This document shows positions 21,070 to 32,952 of a stretch of 64,000 nucleotides of DNA, piece by piece. The stretch's first letter is position 1; each line of letters opens with the position of its first letter. The notes under the pieces are model-generated. The model was not told the origin of the DNA, did not search any database, and saw only the letters and a list, made by a program, of their open reading frames with translations. The position numbers were made by a program, and so were the translations under genes. The stretch is from Paracamarosporium sp. OC-R06-R3 (taxonomy: Eukaryota; Ascomycota; Dothideomycetes; Pleosporales; Didymosphaeriaceae): the NCBI GenBank assembly GCA_019828545.1, contig JACVRA010000367.1, forward strand, positions 62,001-126,000. The letters run 5' to 3'.

Positions 21070-23902
21070 ATGTCCTCAACCCAGGCACCCCAGGCCGACA
21101 AGAAACGCAAGCATTCGGACAGGACCATCAAAGAGCTTTTCACGTCTCAGCAAAAGCCCAACGTCTCGGGGACAGCCCCCCTCTCGCCGTCCTCGAAGCG
21201 TCCCAAGCTCGGTAGCTCCCCAGCCGAGACTACAACAACGTCAGAGAAAGCCATGAGCACCGCCAGCATGTACCACTTCCCGAGCAAGCGAGGAGATACA
21301 GCCGCCGCCGAGGTGATAGATCTAGGCTCGAGCCCAGACAACAGCCCTGCGAGGAAGAATGGGTTTAGGAAAGTGACTCCGAATATGAGTGCCAACACAG
21401 GACCAAAGAAATTGCTGGTCAAGAACTTCAGGCCTACACGGAAGGTCGATCCTAAGGCTTTCTTGGATCAGACATGGCAAAAGGTGGACGCTGCGCTCGA
21501 CACCATCTTCCAGCAGGGCGAGATCAATTTCAGCTTGGAGGAGCTTTATAGAGGCGTCGAGAACGTTTGTCGTCAAGGGATGGCTGTAGAAGCAAAGAAG
21601 AGGCTGGTAGGGAAATGCAAGACGTATGTGGATGGGCCATTAAAGCTCAGAGTGGAAGAGATGCTACAAAGGCAGAACGTGGACGTTTTGAGGGCTACTT
21701 TGCAGGCATGGGCACTGTGGAACGATCAGTTGGTACGTCATGCGTCAGGCTGCGAGACTCGATATGCATGGAAGAGCTAACTGTGTCCAGAGATATATTG
21801 ACTGGATCTTCTGCTACCTCGATCGTTCGTATTTGCTCCCAAAACAAGAGTCGCTTCGTGATATTATGGTCAAGCTCTTCCGCTCTATTATCTTTGAGCA
21901 CGCCAAGCTTAATCCTCGCATTGTCGACGGCGCATGCGACCTCATCGCGATTGATCGGGCTGGAGAATATCTTGATCGCGAGATGTTCTCCAAAGCTGTC
22001 GCAATGTTCCATGACATGCAGGTCTATACACATCATTTCGAACCGCGGATGTTGGAGTTCAGCCAGACCTTTGTTAAGGAGTGGGCGGATAGGGAAAGCG
22101 CAGAGCAAAGTCTACCGGGATACGTCAAGAGTGCACAGTCACTGATGAAGAGCGAAATCGCGAGAGTGGAGGTCTTCCGACTAGATGCATCAACTAAGCG
22201 TGATCTTTTGACTCTACTCGAGGACCACGTCATTTCGCGCAAGGAAGCAAGATTAAGTATGGTATTACCTCTCCACTGAGAATACAGGATGCTAACAGGT
22301 CTGTAGCTAATCAAGATGAAATTGCTGATCTATACGAAGATAATGCAGTCGAAGACCTTGAGCGGCTGTACACCCTTCTTGAGCGACGCAAGTTGGGTGC
22401 GAACCTGCGACCGGCTTTTATGAAATGGATAGAAGATACTGGTACTGCCATCGTGTTCGATGAGAAAGAACAAGACAGCATGGTAGTGAAGCTATTGACC
22501 ATGAAGCACCAGCTAGACACCATTTGGAAAGTCTCGTTCCATCGGAGCTCGACACTCGGCCATGCTCTGCGTGAAGCTTTCGAGACTTTCATGAACAAGA
22601 CTAAGAAGTCTAGCACAACATGGAATACGGACAATTCTAAACCTGGGGAGATGATTGCAAAATACGTGGATATGCTGCTAAGAGGTGGTGCTAAGGCTAT
22701 CCCCGCGCAATTGAGCAAGAAGACGGAGAAGCCCGTGGATGTAGATGCTGAAGAAGACAACGAGGACATGGTCTTTGACGAAGACACAGAAGTCAACAAT
22801 CAACTTGACCAAGTGCTAGACCTTTTCCGTTTCGTACACGGCAAAGCCGTATTTGAGGCTTTCTACAAGAAGGATCTCGCTCGTCGATTGTTGATGGGTC
22901 GAAGCGCCAGCGCTGATGCTGAGAGGAGTATGCTGGCGCGACTCAAGACTGGTAAGGCTCCCATTTCCCTGTGCTGTTTTATACATGCTGATTTCACTTC
23001 AGAATGTGGTGCCGGATTCACAGCAAACCTGGAGCAGATGTTCAAAGATATCGAGTTATCCCGCGAAGAGATGTCTTCTTATAAAACGATATCTGAAGAG
23101 CGAAACGAAAAGCACGCCATCGATATCAACGTAAACGTACTGTCAGCTTCATCGTGGCCAACATATCCTACTGTTCCTGTGATCATCCCGCGGCAAATTA
23201 AATCAGAGATCGATAAATTTGAAGCGCACTACAAGGCGAAACACTCTGGTCGAAAACTAGATTGGAAACATGCGCTTGCTCATTGTCAAGTCAAGGCGAA
23301 GTTTCCAAGGGGTAATAAGGAACTAGTTGTCTCTAGCTTCCAGGCGATTGTCCTCTTGCTGTTCAACAATCTGCCAACCGACGACCACTTGAGCTACGAA
23401 TACCTTAAGGAGGCTACCGGATTGCGTACGTATTTTCATCATTTGTGCCACTACCCTCATTTTACTAATGATTTGTTTAGCACCCCCCGAGCTTAACCGC
23501 ACGCTTCAATCGCTTGCTTGCGCTAAATTGCGGCCATTGACTAAACACCCTAAGGGTCGTGAAATCAACCCCACTGATACTTTCACCCTCAATGCCAACT
23601 TCACTGATCCGAAATACCGGATCAAGATTAACACCGTTCAGCTCAAGGAAACGGCCGCGGAAAACAAAGAGACGCACGAACGTGTCGCAGCGGACCGTAA
23701 CTACGAGACACAGGCTGCTATCGTACGCATTCTGAAGGCGAGGAAAAGAATCACACATAGCGAGCTTGTGGCGGAAACTATTAGGGTTACGAGGAATAGA
23801 GGAACGCTGGATGTGTCAGGGATTAAGAAGAACATTGATCGTTTGATCGAGAAGGAGTTCCTAGAAAGGGAGGACGATGGGATGTATGCTTATATCGCCT
23901 AG
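21070..23902 (+). CDS. CUL4: Cullin-4 type ubiquitin ligase scaffold, 5 exons
   Basis: Predicted 872-aa cullin, the scaffold of a CRL4 ubiquitin ligase that binds Rbx1 at its C-terminus and a DDB1-like adaptor at its N-terminus. Exons are 21070-21732, 21791-22256, 22307-22951, 23003-23425 and 23481-23902, with introns of 58, 50, 51 and 55 bp. The N-terminus is a disordered, basic stretch (DKKRKHSDRTIKELFTSQQ, SSKRPK) like nuclear cullin-4 proteins. Cullin repeats begin near residue 130. The cullin homology region includes FYKKDLARRLLMGRSAS and ECGAGFTANLEQMFKDI. The winged-helix tail carries the neddylation motif IVRILKARK with the acceptor Lys at about 818 and ends DDGMYAYIA. Assignment to Cul4 rather than Cul1/Cul3 rests on the N-terminal extension and overall character. 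Confidence 0.9.
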
Positions 23903-24253
23903 GTGGTTGCAGATAGGGGTTTGCACGAAACTAGTATATCACATAATAATACTGCATATTGTGAGCCTGTTCTGCATGTAAGCAAGACTCAAATGACTAC
24001 GTCAATATCGCTCCAGTACATAGTGGACTAGCATAGAACCTAGGGTCCATTACCGTGACCAATAGGCGCTTGACAGCGGCGAAGAGCATTTACTCATCCC
24101 TGTACGTGCATAGTTCGTTAGGACCTAAAATACTAGCTACGGCCTAAATTCTTGATCTTGCCGAGATATGTCTTCAACTTTTGTAATGACCCAAATATAA
24201 CAAAGCCTTTCTTGCGTACGTGGCACACATTTGAAGCAGAGGCACACCTCATC
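23903..24253. other. Intergenic, cullin 3' end to reductase promoter
   Basis: 351 bp of noncoding sequence with no recognised signal. Confidence 0.5.
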
Positions 24254-25330
24254 ATGGCAACCCCACCCTACATTCTCGTCACCGGCGCAACAGGCTTTAT
24301 CGGCGCCCACGTAGTAGACGAAGTAAATATGAACTTTCATTCCAGCGATGTTGGGAGGAATTTTCAGCTTATGCTATCGTAGCTTCTCCGCCGCGGCCAC
24401 CGTGTACGTGCGGCAACACGTTCCCTCCAAAAGGGCGAGCTCATGAAGATGCTCCGCCCGCAATACGCCGCTCAACTTGACATTGTGCAAGTGCCCGACT
24501 TCACCGCCTCGGCATCATTCAATGACGCTGTACAAGGCGTCGACGGGGTCATTCACGTTGCGAGCCCATTTACTTATGACACTACTGATAATGAGAAAGA
24601 GCTTGTAAAACCGGCTATTGCAGGGGTGAGGGCTGTGCTGGAAGCCGCTGCGCAAGAGGCCCAAGTGAAGAGGGTCGTAATTACGAGTAGCTTTGCAGCA
24701 GTTCTTGATGCAGGAAGGAAGGCACCGCCACGATTTACGTACACGGCTGACGACTGGAACCCGTTGTCTTATGAGGAAGCTGTGGCAAAGGATACGAGTG
24801 CCGTGGTTGCGTACCGCGGGTCCAAGAAGTTTGCTGAGCTGGCAGCATGGGACTTTGTCAAGGAACGCAGACCCACGTTCGATATCGCAATGTTGTGTCC
24901 TCCCATGGTTTTCGGGCCTGTCGTGCATCCAGTCGAACGCCTCGTTAATCTGAACGAAAGTAATGCGATGCTGTGGGCTGTTGCGAGCGGGAAGGATCTA
25001 CCTGTAGCTCGCGTACCATTCTGGGTCGATGCAAGGGATGTGGCAAACGCACATGTGGAAGCGCTCTTCAGGCCTGAAGCGGGCGGCAAGAGATTTGTGG
25101 TCGCAAGCCCGGAGAAGTTTTCGTATGGGCTAGTTAAGAAGTTTGTAGAAGAGGAGTTCGATTGGGGGAAGGATAGAGTGGCACAGGGAGAGCAGGAGAT
25201 TGACGATAGCTATGACTTAGACGGGGAAACGGCGGGGAGAGAATTAGGTGTGAAGTACCGGACTTTCAGACAGACGGTTAAGGACTTTGTGGAACAGGCT
25301 GTGAAGATGGAGGAAAGTGAGAAGAGGTGA
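24254..25330 (+). CDS. NAD(P)-dependent epimerase/dehydratase-family reductase, 2 exons
   Basis: Predicted 338-aa extended short-chain dehydrogenase of the dihydroflavonol-4-reductase / Gre2-like type, which reduces carbonyls with NAD(P)H. Exon 1 is 24254-24322, the intron 24323-24382 (60 bp) and exon 2 is 24383-25330. The Rossmann motif VTGATGFIG is at residues 9-17. The second strand RRGHRVRAATRS suggests NADP preference. A catalytic Ser lies in VVITSSFAAV and the YxxxK motif is Tyr167/Lys171 (AYRGSKKFAE). PPMVFGPVVHP is the usual substrate-loop region. No signal peptide. The substrate cannot be told from the sequence; fungal members reduce methylglyoxal, ketones or secondary metabolites. 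No obvious pathway partners are adjacent. Confidence 0.88.
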
Positions 25331-25828
25331 GGTTGGATGGGTGTTGATGGTGTCAATGCGCTTGGGTGGTCTGGTAACAGGTCCATACTTCTAAGGCACA
25401 TTAAAGGATTAAGTCACCATTGGATACCTAAAATAATGTAGTGTTGATGGCAGCAGAAGAGTCTAGGTAGAATAAGTTGCTCATTGCACATGACGATGCC
25501 GTACTTCTGCTCTCTGCAGTGCTGTAGCTGTAACGCGCTTTCCTCTCTCGTGTAGTGAATGCCATATCACGAGGGAAAGTCGTAGCCGTAGCATCAGTGC
25601 TTTGTCTAAAAAGATGATGAACCCTTGAGCCCTCAAATGCTGTGCAACTAGACCGGGTGGGCGGAGTGGCGCGACGTATGGGATGATGTACTTGGTGGTC
25701 TTGGCACCGGCGCAGCGCACAGGCAAATGTCGCGTCCCCGCCTACACGCGTACTGACAACATCATCACTCTTGGTTACTGACGCGCATTCGCGCCACCCC
25801 TCTTCCAAGCCCATATCGCGCAGCCACG
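25331..25828. other. Intergenic, reductase 3' end to Scc3 promoter
   Basis: About 500 bp. The open minus-strand frames at 25428-25847 have no family-like sequence and are not called. Confidence 0.5.
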
Positions 25829-28800
25829 ATGAGCGCAGACGTCGCATCTTCCAGTGCTGCCGACATTACATCTTCCGCGCCGCGGCGCAAATCAGGACGC
25901 GTACCAACCCAGCGCCAGCTATACTCTCCGACAGGAAGCGCGAAGCGGAAACGGAACGTTAGAGATGAGAGCGATGTCGACAGCAATGCGCCTTCATCTG
26001 AGGATGATGAGTCGGACAGCAGCCCCGACGAAGAAGAATTGAAAGAGCGCCGGAAGCAGGGCAGAAAGAAGAAGAGCGCGACAGCTGCTAAGAAGCCTCC
26101 GCAGAAGAGGCCAAAGACGAATGGGGAGATTGTTGGTCTTGCGATTCGTCCGGCGACTGGCGCGAAGAAAGCGGCGCGACCGCGCAAGGCGACCATCCGC
26201 AAGAGCGCGCTGGTAGAAGAAGATGTAGATGGGTTGTATGGTAGGCTTTACAGCTTCCGAGGAGGGGCTTGACGCGATCGCTGACGTTGTGGTAGCTGAG
26301 ATATTTGCGCGTGGAACGCGTCTGACGGATGTCGCTTCGCAATGGATCGGTCGGTTCGGCGAACACGAGGCAAAGGCTGTGGCCGAGATCGTTAATCTTG
26401 TTATTCGGGCGGCCGGATGCCACGTCCGAATCGATGAGGACGACATCGCCGAACCAGACAACTGCCCGCATAGGCTCGGGGAGATTCAGGATGAGTATAA
26501 CGCGGTATGTGAGATGAAGCAACCGCACGCGCGTCTCTAACAAACAACAGGAACAAGTAACAGATTATCCACTCATCTCAAAACTCAAAGGCGCTACCGC
26601 TTTCCGAAATACGCTTCACGAATTCTTCATCACCCTGGTTCAGACAATAGCCCAGACAGGTCTCATGTACGAAGAGAATCAACTCATAGAGAACATACAA
26701 GTGTGGATTTGCACCATGTCTTCTGCGACGAACCGCCCTTTCCGTCATACCAGCACATTGGCCGCTCTAGCTGTTACCTCTGGCTTGTCTAGGATCGCAA
26801 GCGACATTGCAGAGAGCACAGCGAAGATGATGCGACAGAAGGAAACAGAATCGAAGAAGTCGCGTGCAAACAAGTCCCGTTTAGCAACAATCGATCAAGA
26901 AGTAGAAGAGCTCAACCAAAAGTTGGAGCATGTGAAGGCTCTCATAACGGATTGGTTCGATACGGTCTATGTTCACAGATACCGCGATGTGGATCCCAAG
27001 GTTCGGGTTGAGTGCTGTGAAGCACTAGCTGATTGGATCATGATATATCCCGACAAATTCTTTGACGGTCAACATCTGCGATATCTAGGCTGGATACTTT
27101 CAGATACCAATGAGGGTACCCGCGCCGAGGTCTTGAAGCAACTTGCAAAACTGTACCGTGATAAGGACAAGCTCGCTGGTTTGAAGACTTTCACCGAACG
27201 ATTTAGGGCTCGCATCGTCGAAATAGCAACTCGCGATGCACATACCAATATCCGGGCCAATGCAGTTGAGCTGCTTGATATCCTACGCGAAGCTGGATTC
27301 CTAGAACCTGATGATATCGATACTGTGGGCAAGCTCATTTTTGATTCAGAGCCGAAAGTTCGTAAGGCTGTTGTTGGTTTCTTTGCCGAGAACGTCAATG
27401 CGGCATACGAACTTCAGATTGAAGATATGGGTGGACAGGAAGCGCTTGATGAGGCACTCGCTGAACCAGATGACGAAGAATACGAGAACCCCAGGCTAGA
27501 ATGGCTGAAAATGAAGTGTCTTGTCGAGCAATTATTGTCTTACGATGAGGACACCGGCCTTCCTTCACAGATCGAGCGCGTCACACCCTATGGTGCTGAG
27601 CTAGGCTTGGTAGCTGCTGGTGTAGAGTCACGGTTTTCTCTAGCTGCTCAGGCCCTATACGATGCGATCCCGGAAATTAGATCCTGGGAAGTGTTGGCAG
27701 GCTACCTCCTCTACGACCATTCGCAGACTTCCACAGATGTTGCAGGTGACGATGCTGAGGCTATGCTTCGACGGAACTGCAAGCTAGAAGAGCAAGAGGA
27801 AACCGCCCTTCTCGACATTCTCAATGCGACGGTTCGAATACGACTGCAACGGTTAGCCGAGATACAGAAAGACAAGAAGAGAACGAAAGTACAACGCAAC
27901 TCGGACCAGTCAGAACAGGAAGAAACAGCGAAGAAGCTAACGATTCTTATCCCGCAATTACTCAAGAAGTTCGGTGCTCTACCAGAGGCTGCATCCCTGT
28001 GCCTTCGTCTTGAGCGCGAGCTTAACTTGGATGTGTTCCAGGAGCTACGGCAGGATACTGCCCTGACGGCGCTACTAGACGACATCAACAAACAATTTCT
28101 TACCCACCACAGTGAACGCGTTCTAGGTGAAGCAATAAGCTCCATCCTGCACGCTTTAGGCAACGATGAGCTTCGAGAGCTTGTCGACAGCAAGACCCAA
28201 GCTCTGTGGGATGACCTCTCCGGGACTTTCGATGCACTGCGACGTGGGAGGGAGCTGTCAGTACGGGGAGGTGTTGAGCAAAACATCCTTGTCGGCATCT
28301 CAAACATCGTTCTGAAGATGTCAGAACTTGCGAAAGCCTCGGAACCGGCGATCTTGGACCAAATACCGGCGCCGACAAAACCCAGAGCTAGGAACCAGAA
28401 ACACGCTGTATTGAATACTCCTCCAATCTCGTCCCTGCTCCAGATCCTCGATCGAGGCGTTCCTACTGACGACTTGGATGACGACGTCAATGAAACAGAG
28501 GACGCGCTTGTTCGTCACACGATGTCATTGATGCTTCCATACTTCCTCTGGAAATGCAGGCACTTCTCAACCCATATTGAGGCTGGCACACAGATACCCG
28601 ATGATGAGCTCACGGCAGTAGCAGAGCGAAGAGATGCCTGCATTACTGCTCTCATGCGTGTCATCGAGAGCCGGAAGGGTGCAGATGAGCTTAGAGTCGA
28701 AGCAGCAGATCTCTTGCTCGATCTGTACAACCTTTTCCGAGCATTGAAGGCTATGAAAGCGAAGGCCGACAAGGGGGCAAAGAAGCCGAATAAGCGGGCT

Positions 28801-29439
28801 TCTGAGACGAACGATGACTGGGAAGCTTTGTGCCAGGAAATTGATGGCAAAACTTTCAGGTTGCTCCTACAAATCTTGACCACTTTGGAGAGCAACCTCG
28901 CGAAGCGACTCAGGAAGCGCCTCGAGGGTCCTGACGTTGACGACGACCCTATCGACGAGGATGACGAGCCTGAAAGCAGCGATGACGAAGGCGACGATGA
29001 GCAGGTGCAGAACCAGAAGCAGATCCGCGCCCTTCTCGCCGAAGAGCGTCTCTGCACGTTCGGCAGCCGCATTGTGCACGGTGTTCAAGTCGGATCTCTT
29101 GATTCCAACGATGAGAAGACTGCGCGGACACGGCTGGAACGCAACAAAGCTAAGTTGACGCCTAGCTGGAAAGAAGTTGTGAGCCATCTTGACATCAACA
29201 AACACGTCAAGGGCAGAGGTGCAAAGAAAACTCAACCAGCCAAGGAGTCCGCGAAGGCTGTGAAGAGCAAAGCGATTGTTGTTGAGGACGACAGCGAAGA
29301 AGATGAAGTCCAAGACGATCCGATTGAAGATGAGGAGATGGCCGATGCTGACGCTGGGACCGCGGACGAGGAACAGGTTAATGGAGAAGCGGAAAGCGCA
29401 AATGGAGATGTGGAGAGGGAAAGTGTGCTGGGTGATTAG
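25829..29439 (+). CDS. SCC3: Cohesin subunit Scc3/STAG (Psc3-like), 3 exons
   Basis: Predicted 1169-aa HEAT-repeat subunit of cohesin that binds the kleisin Scc1 and DNA and is needed for sister-chromatid cohesion. Exons are 25829-26240, 26296-26504 and 26551-29439, with introns of 55 and 46 bp. The N-terminal 135 residues are disordered, basic/acidic and nuclear-like (RRKSGRVPTQRQLYSPTGS, KRRKQGRKKK-type clusters). The STAG domain follows (LYAEIFARGTRLTDVASQWI to about residue 280), then the stromalin conservative domain with FDTVYVHRYRDVDPKVRVEC and LRYLGWILSDTNEGTRAEVL. The C-terminus has alternating acidic runs (DEDDEPESSDDEGDD; EEDEVQDDPIEDEEMADAD). Length matches fungal Scc3/Psc3 proteins. 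Confidence 0.93.
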
Positions 29440-30580
29440 TGCGCTGTGTGTCTTCGGGCGATGATGAAAAGAGCTTCCTGTTGAGATACTTGTCGATTCT
29501 ACTCTTCTTGGTTTCTTCCGTGCGCATACTTAGTAAAGGGGGTTATAGTGGCCGGGTGGGTATACCATTGTGTATAGGGCGTTTGGCTTCATGGCGATGG
29601 CGTTCTACGATCGGAAGTGGATCTGGAAGTTTTATAGCGTGTACGTGAACGCGAGTAGTTTCATGCATACTTGCTAGATTTTTGCAGTTGTGATGTACGA
29701 GGGCGTATGGTGGGTATCCACCAGTTCACTATGTTTGCAGGGCTCGTTCAAGTGTCTGAAGAGTGTAGACGGACTCGAATGCACACGCAGCAAGTCCATG
29801 GTACCTTGTCTAAAACGTGGTTTGGTTACCAACAAAAAAAACGACAGTTAATGAAAACGTTCACAAAGTTACGAAGCCCACGGTAACACCTCCAAAGAAT
29901 ACGGATGGAAAATTCTTCATAGGATGAACTACCCCTAAAGTGTTGGCTCTTACAGTGTTCCCACTGGTTAATGTTCTCCATGTTTATAACCCAGAGCAGA
30001 TATAGTCATATAGAGCAAGGATAGAGCCCGTTACTGGCACATGCTAGTCGCGACGGGACCGTGCGAAATGACATATTCATGCGCCCATGTTTCGACTAGC
30101 TTGGGCCATTACGCTCGAAGGTCTAGAAAGTACAAGACAGAACAAAAGCTAAGTCGGTTCTTTGCGCTATGCTCACGAATGCGTGCATAACGGTTAACCT
30201 AACAGTTTCGTGGTGGACCGTAGAAGAGCCATAGCAGCCATGGCAGGGATCAGAAACAACGATACGGTAGAATCCCAGCGTACATACCGTAAGTCACCGA
30301 GGAAGGAGTCACCGAAAGAGATGTTTGATGGAGCTGCCCCCTTTTGAGGTCGTAGTCTGCTTTCGTCGTGACCGCAAGATCCCGGCAGTGTCCTATTCGC
30401 CCCGCGACGTCGACAACAGCCCGCGAACGCGTGGGATACGCGCCCTAGGAGAGTCCTAGGATACATAATATGTGATGTACCGACGGTGTTTCTCCGCTCT
30501 TCACGCGGATCTCTTACTCGCCCGTCACTAATCACTGTCCGATTGTCTGTCCCGCAAGCACACACATGTCCTATTTCAAC
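29440..30580. other. Intergenic, Scc3 3' end to small gene
   Basis: 1.1 kb with no supported gene. A 285-codon minus-strand frame at 30194-31051 runs antisense through the gene at 30581 and has no recognisable domains, so it is treated as a shadow. Confidence 0.5.
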
Positions 30581-31027
30581 ATGGCAAAGAAAGTACCTAC
30601 CGTCAAGCCCGTCCCAGCGACCGAGGAGGCCTCCCCAAACGCATCCGCCGAACCAAAACGCCCGGGCACAAGCGGCACAGAGCTCCTCCTCACCACCAAC
30701 CGCCGCACCGCTTCGGCACAATACGTCGCAGCGCAACGAGCAGAAACCGCTTACAAGGCGAAGAAACGGTCGGCGGGGGCACGCCAGCATCGGTCCGAGG
30801 CGGCGTCTCACTTCAAACAGTCGATGTTTCATTTGAGAGAGAGCGTGAAGAGCTGCTGGAGCATGGTCGCTGCGGTGCCGTGGATGGTGCGCGAATGGAG
30901 GGGAAACCGCCAGGCGGAGAACGAGAAGAAGGCTGTGGAACGGTACATGGAGAAGAAGAAGAAGCTTGAGGAGCGCATAGCGAAGCAGGAGGTTGGCCAG
31001 GACCAGGAGAAAGAGACGGAAGCGTAG
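30581..31027 (+). CDS. Small basic coiled-coil protein, unknown
   Basis: Predicted 148 aa (MAKKVPTVKPVPATEEAS). An in-frame ATG five codons upstream (30566) is also possible, but the ATG at 30581 has the better context (AACATGGC). The middle is Ala/Arg-rich (RRTASAQYVAAQRAETAYKA). A short hydrophobic/Trp segment (SCWSMVAAVPWMVREWRG) is followed by a Lys/Glu coiled coil to the end (ENEKKAVERYMEKKKKLEER). No signal peptide and no family recognised. The hydrophobic segment could be a peripheral membrane helix, but this is inference. The alternative is that only part of the frame is real. Confidence 0.5.
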   Translation: MAKKVPTVKPVPATEEASPNASAEPKRPGTSGTELLLTTNRRTASAQYVAAQRAETAYKAKKRSAGARQHRSEAASHFKQSMFHLRESVKSCWSMVAAVPWMVREWRGNRQAENEKKAVERYMEKKKKLEERIAKQEVGQDQEKETEA

Positions 31028-31512
31028 CGGCCGGTAAGCGCGAGGTTGCATTCATCGTTCGATCGTTGTTTGGGTTTCATATGTGTGACTGTTTGGTTTG
31101 GATTTGCGTCTACACTCTCGTTGGCCTGTGGCATTTCATTTGTTTCTTGATTTTTTTTCTTTCTGTTTCTGTTTCTTTTTCTGCTCGCGTCGGCGATCGG
31201 TCAACATTGCTTCCCCAAGGACCGGTATTGTACCGGACGGTCCAAGCTACAGAGGCAGGGACTCGCTGTAAGAACCCTGTGTTCTGTTCTCTTTGCATGG
31301 ACACTCGAGGAAGAGTGATGATAACGACTCTCTGTTACCGGCAGATACCAGGATTTCCTTTGCAGTATTCTAGTTTTGATAGTTGGTTTTATTGGCCAGC
31401 GCAACCGCGTTTCAACGGTGGTAATTTCTATTACAGTATAGATAACAATGTTCAGTCGCGATCAAACTCAGGCGGCATTTCAAGCTGCGCTCATAGAGCT
31501 GCAATACTAGGC
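31028..31512. other. Intergenic between convergent genes
   Basis: 3' regions of the small protein gene and of the alpha/beta hydrolase. T/C-rich run near 31135-31185. No gene supported. Confidence 0.5.
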
Positions 31513-32710
31513 TCACAATTTAGCTCTCGCCCAATCCTTGACCACAATCGCGCTGCCTGTTCCACTGTCGCCCTTGTAACCCAGCAGCAGCTCCAAAACA
31601 GGCTCCATATGCGCAGCTTTTGGCGTGATGACTGTGTTCACTCGACCACCCTGCTTGCCGAAGCCCTTGGTAAACCGTCTTGCCCACTCCTCGATGCCGT
31701 CGAGCAGAACCTCGTTTCCACCGGCCCAGACCAGCACCTCGTCGATCACGGACGCTGTGCCTTCCCACCAAGATGCCGGGGCTGTGACGGGCTCATTGTA
31801 GAAATCACCTGCGAAGGGGGAGTCGCTACCTAGAAAGGCGGATGACCAGCGTTCGAGTGCTCTCCGATCAAAGCAGTCTCTTTCGGCATTTGTTTGGTAA
31901 GCGCGTGTATGCGTGTTGAACGAGCACCAGGGTGACATGAGTAACGCGGCGTGCAGTTTGGTGGGGAGCTGTAGTGCTGGGATCTCAGGGTGAGGGTGGG
32001 CAAGGTGTGATAGAAGGCCAATGACTAGGTTTCCGCCTGCCGAGTCGCCGCCCAAGCTGATGTCTGAAGGGATGCGACCGGTGGTTTGCACGAGGTACCT
32101 GAGGCATTCGACGGCTTGTGTTAATTGAGTGGGATATCTGTTCTCCGGAGCGAGTCCGTAGGCGAGGAAGAGGACGGCAGTGTCAGAACCTTGGGCATTG
32201 AGTACGTTGATCATGTCTGTGAGGTACTGGAAGTGACCGGGAGTGGCTGCCATCACGTAGCCGCCGCCTGTAGGGAGTCAGTGCATGCTTCCGTATCTCG
32301 CTATAATGAAGTTACCGTGTAGCCAGAGAAAGATTCTCTTGGCGTTCTTGTTCCCCAGCCAGTGCGCCTGCGTGCCGCTCGACAGCGTGACGCTCTCAGG
32401 TGCTATGTTAGTGTCCTTGCAGAACTTGAGATAGGTTTCTGTGGTAGGGACGCGCGAGTACGTCTCCTGGGTAAGGTTGACGCTACCCAGCTGGCTACGC
32501 ATCATGGTGAAGATGACGTCCTTGAAGTAGTTGTGTGCGCCATGCTGGCCCTTGAACGGTGAAGTCCATAACCGAGCAGACGCTGCCAGCACTTGACAAA
32601 GTATTAGCAGAGATCAATTGAAGGGATGGTTGCAGTGACGGACTGGCTTTCAGGGTCGCCGAGGCAATGCCGACCCTGCTGGCGAAGGAGATGGTCTGCT
32701 TGTCTGCCAT
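31513..32710 (-). CDS. Alpha/beta hydrolase (HSL/arylesterase-type), 3 exons
   Basis: Predicted 365-aa esterase/lipase of the hormone-sensitive-lipase-like fold. Minus-strand exons are 32710-32644, 32591-32316 and 32267-31513, with introns of 52 and 48 bp. The second splice join recreates the oxyanion-hole motif LWLHGGGYV, which strongly supports the model. The nucleophile elbow LGGDSAGGN places Ser at about 190. The catalytic His is probably in TPKAAHMEPVLE and the Asp in the VWAGGNEVLLDGIEEW region. The first intron has a weak 5' site (GTCCGT), so the N-terminal 22 residues (MADKQTISFASRVGIAS) are less certain. No signal peptide, so probably cytosolic. It is divergent from the bZIP gene with 242 bp between start codons, which may mean co-regulation. 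Substrate unknown. Confidence 0.85.
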
Positions 32711-32952
32711 GTTGAAAGCAGTAGGAGAGGTCCCCCAGAAGGACCAGGCCTGGAGGACGAGATGCTCTCCGCCAAATAGCCATGTCGACGCTGCCCCAGA
32801 CTCGGTGGCCCAGGAAGTGGTTACCCGGGGTGTCACAATGCGGCGGCCCCCGCAAACGGGGACGACATGACTCAACGGGCGAAGGATTGCATGCACGGCA
32901 CGACTCTTGCTTAACAACACCCAGGACGTCGCGCCAGATTGGGTCAGATAAG
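32711..32952. promoter_or_regulatory. Divergent promoter, alpha/beta hydrolase / bZIP factor
   Basis: Only 242 bp lie between the two ATGs, so both core promoters are here. GC-rich, no clear TATA. A local bZIP factor regulating its neighbour is a reasonable but untested idea. Confidence 0.4.

Noticed and set aside
23783..23791. TTAGGGTTA telomere-like sequence
   Set aside because: Lies within the cullin coding sequence and is explained by the encoded residues.
30194..31051. 285-codon open frame on the minus strand
   Set aside because: It runs antisense through the better-supported small gene at 30581-31027, has no domain-like sequence and is rich in Leu/Arg/Ala expected from shadow translation.
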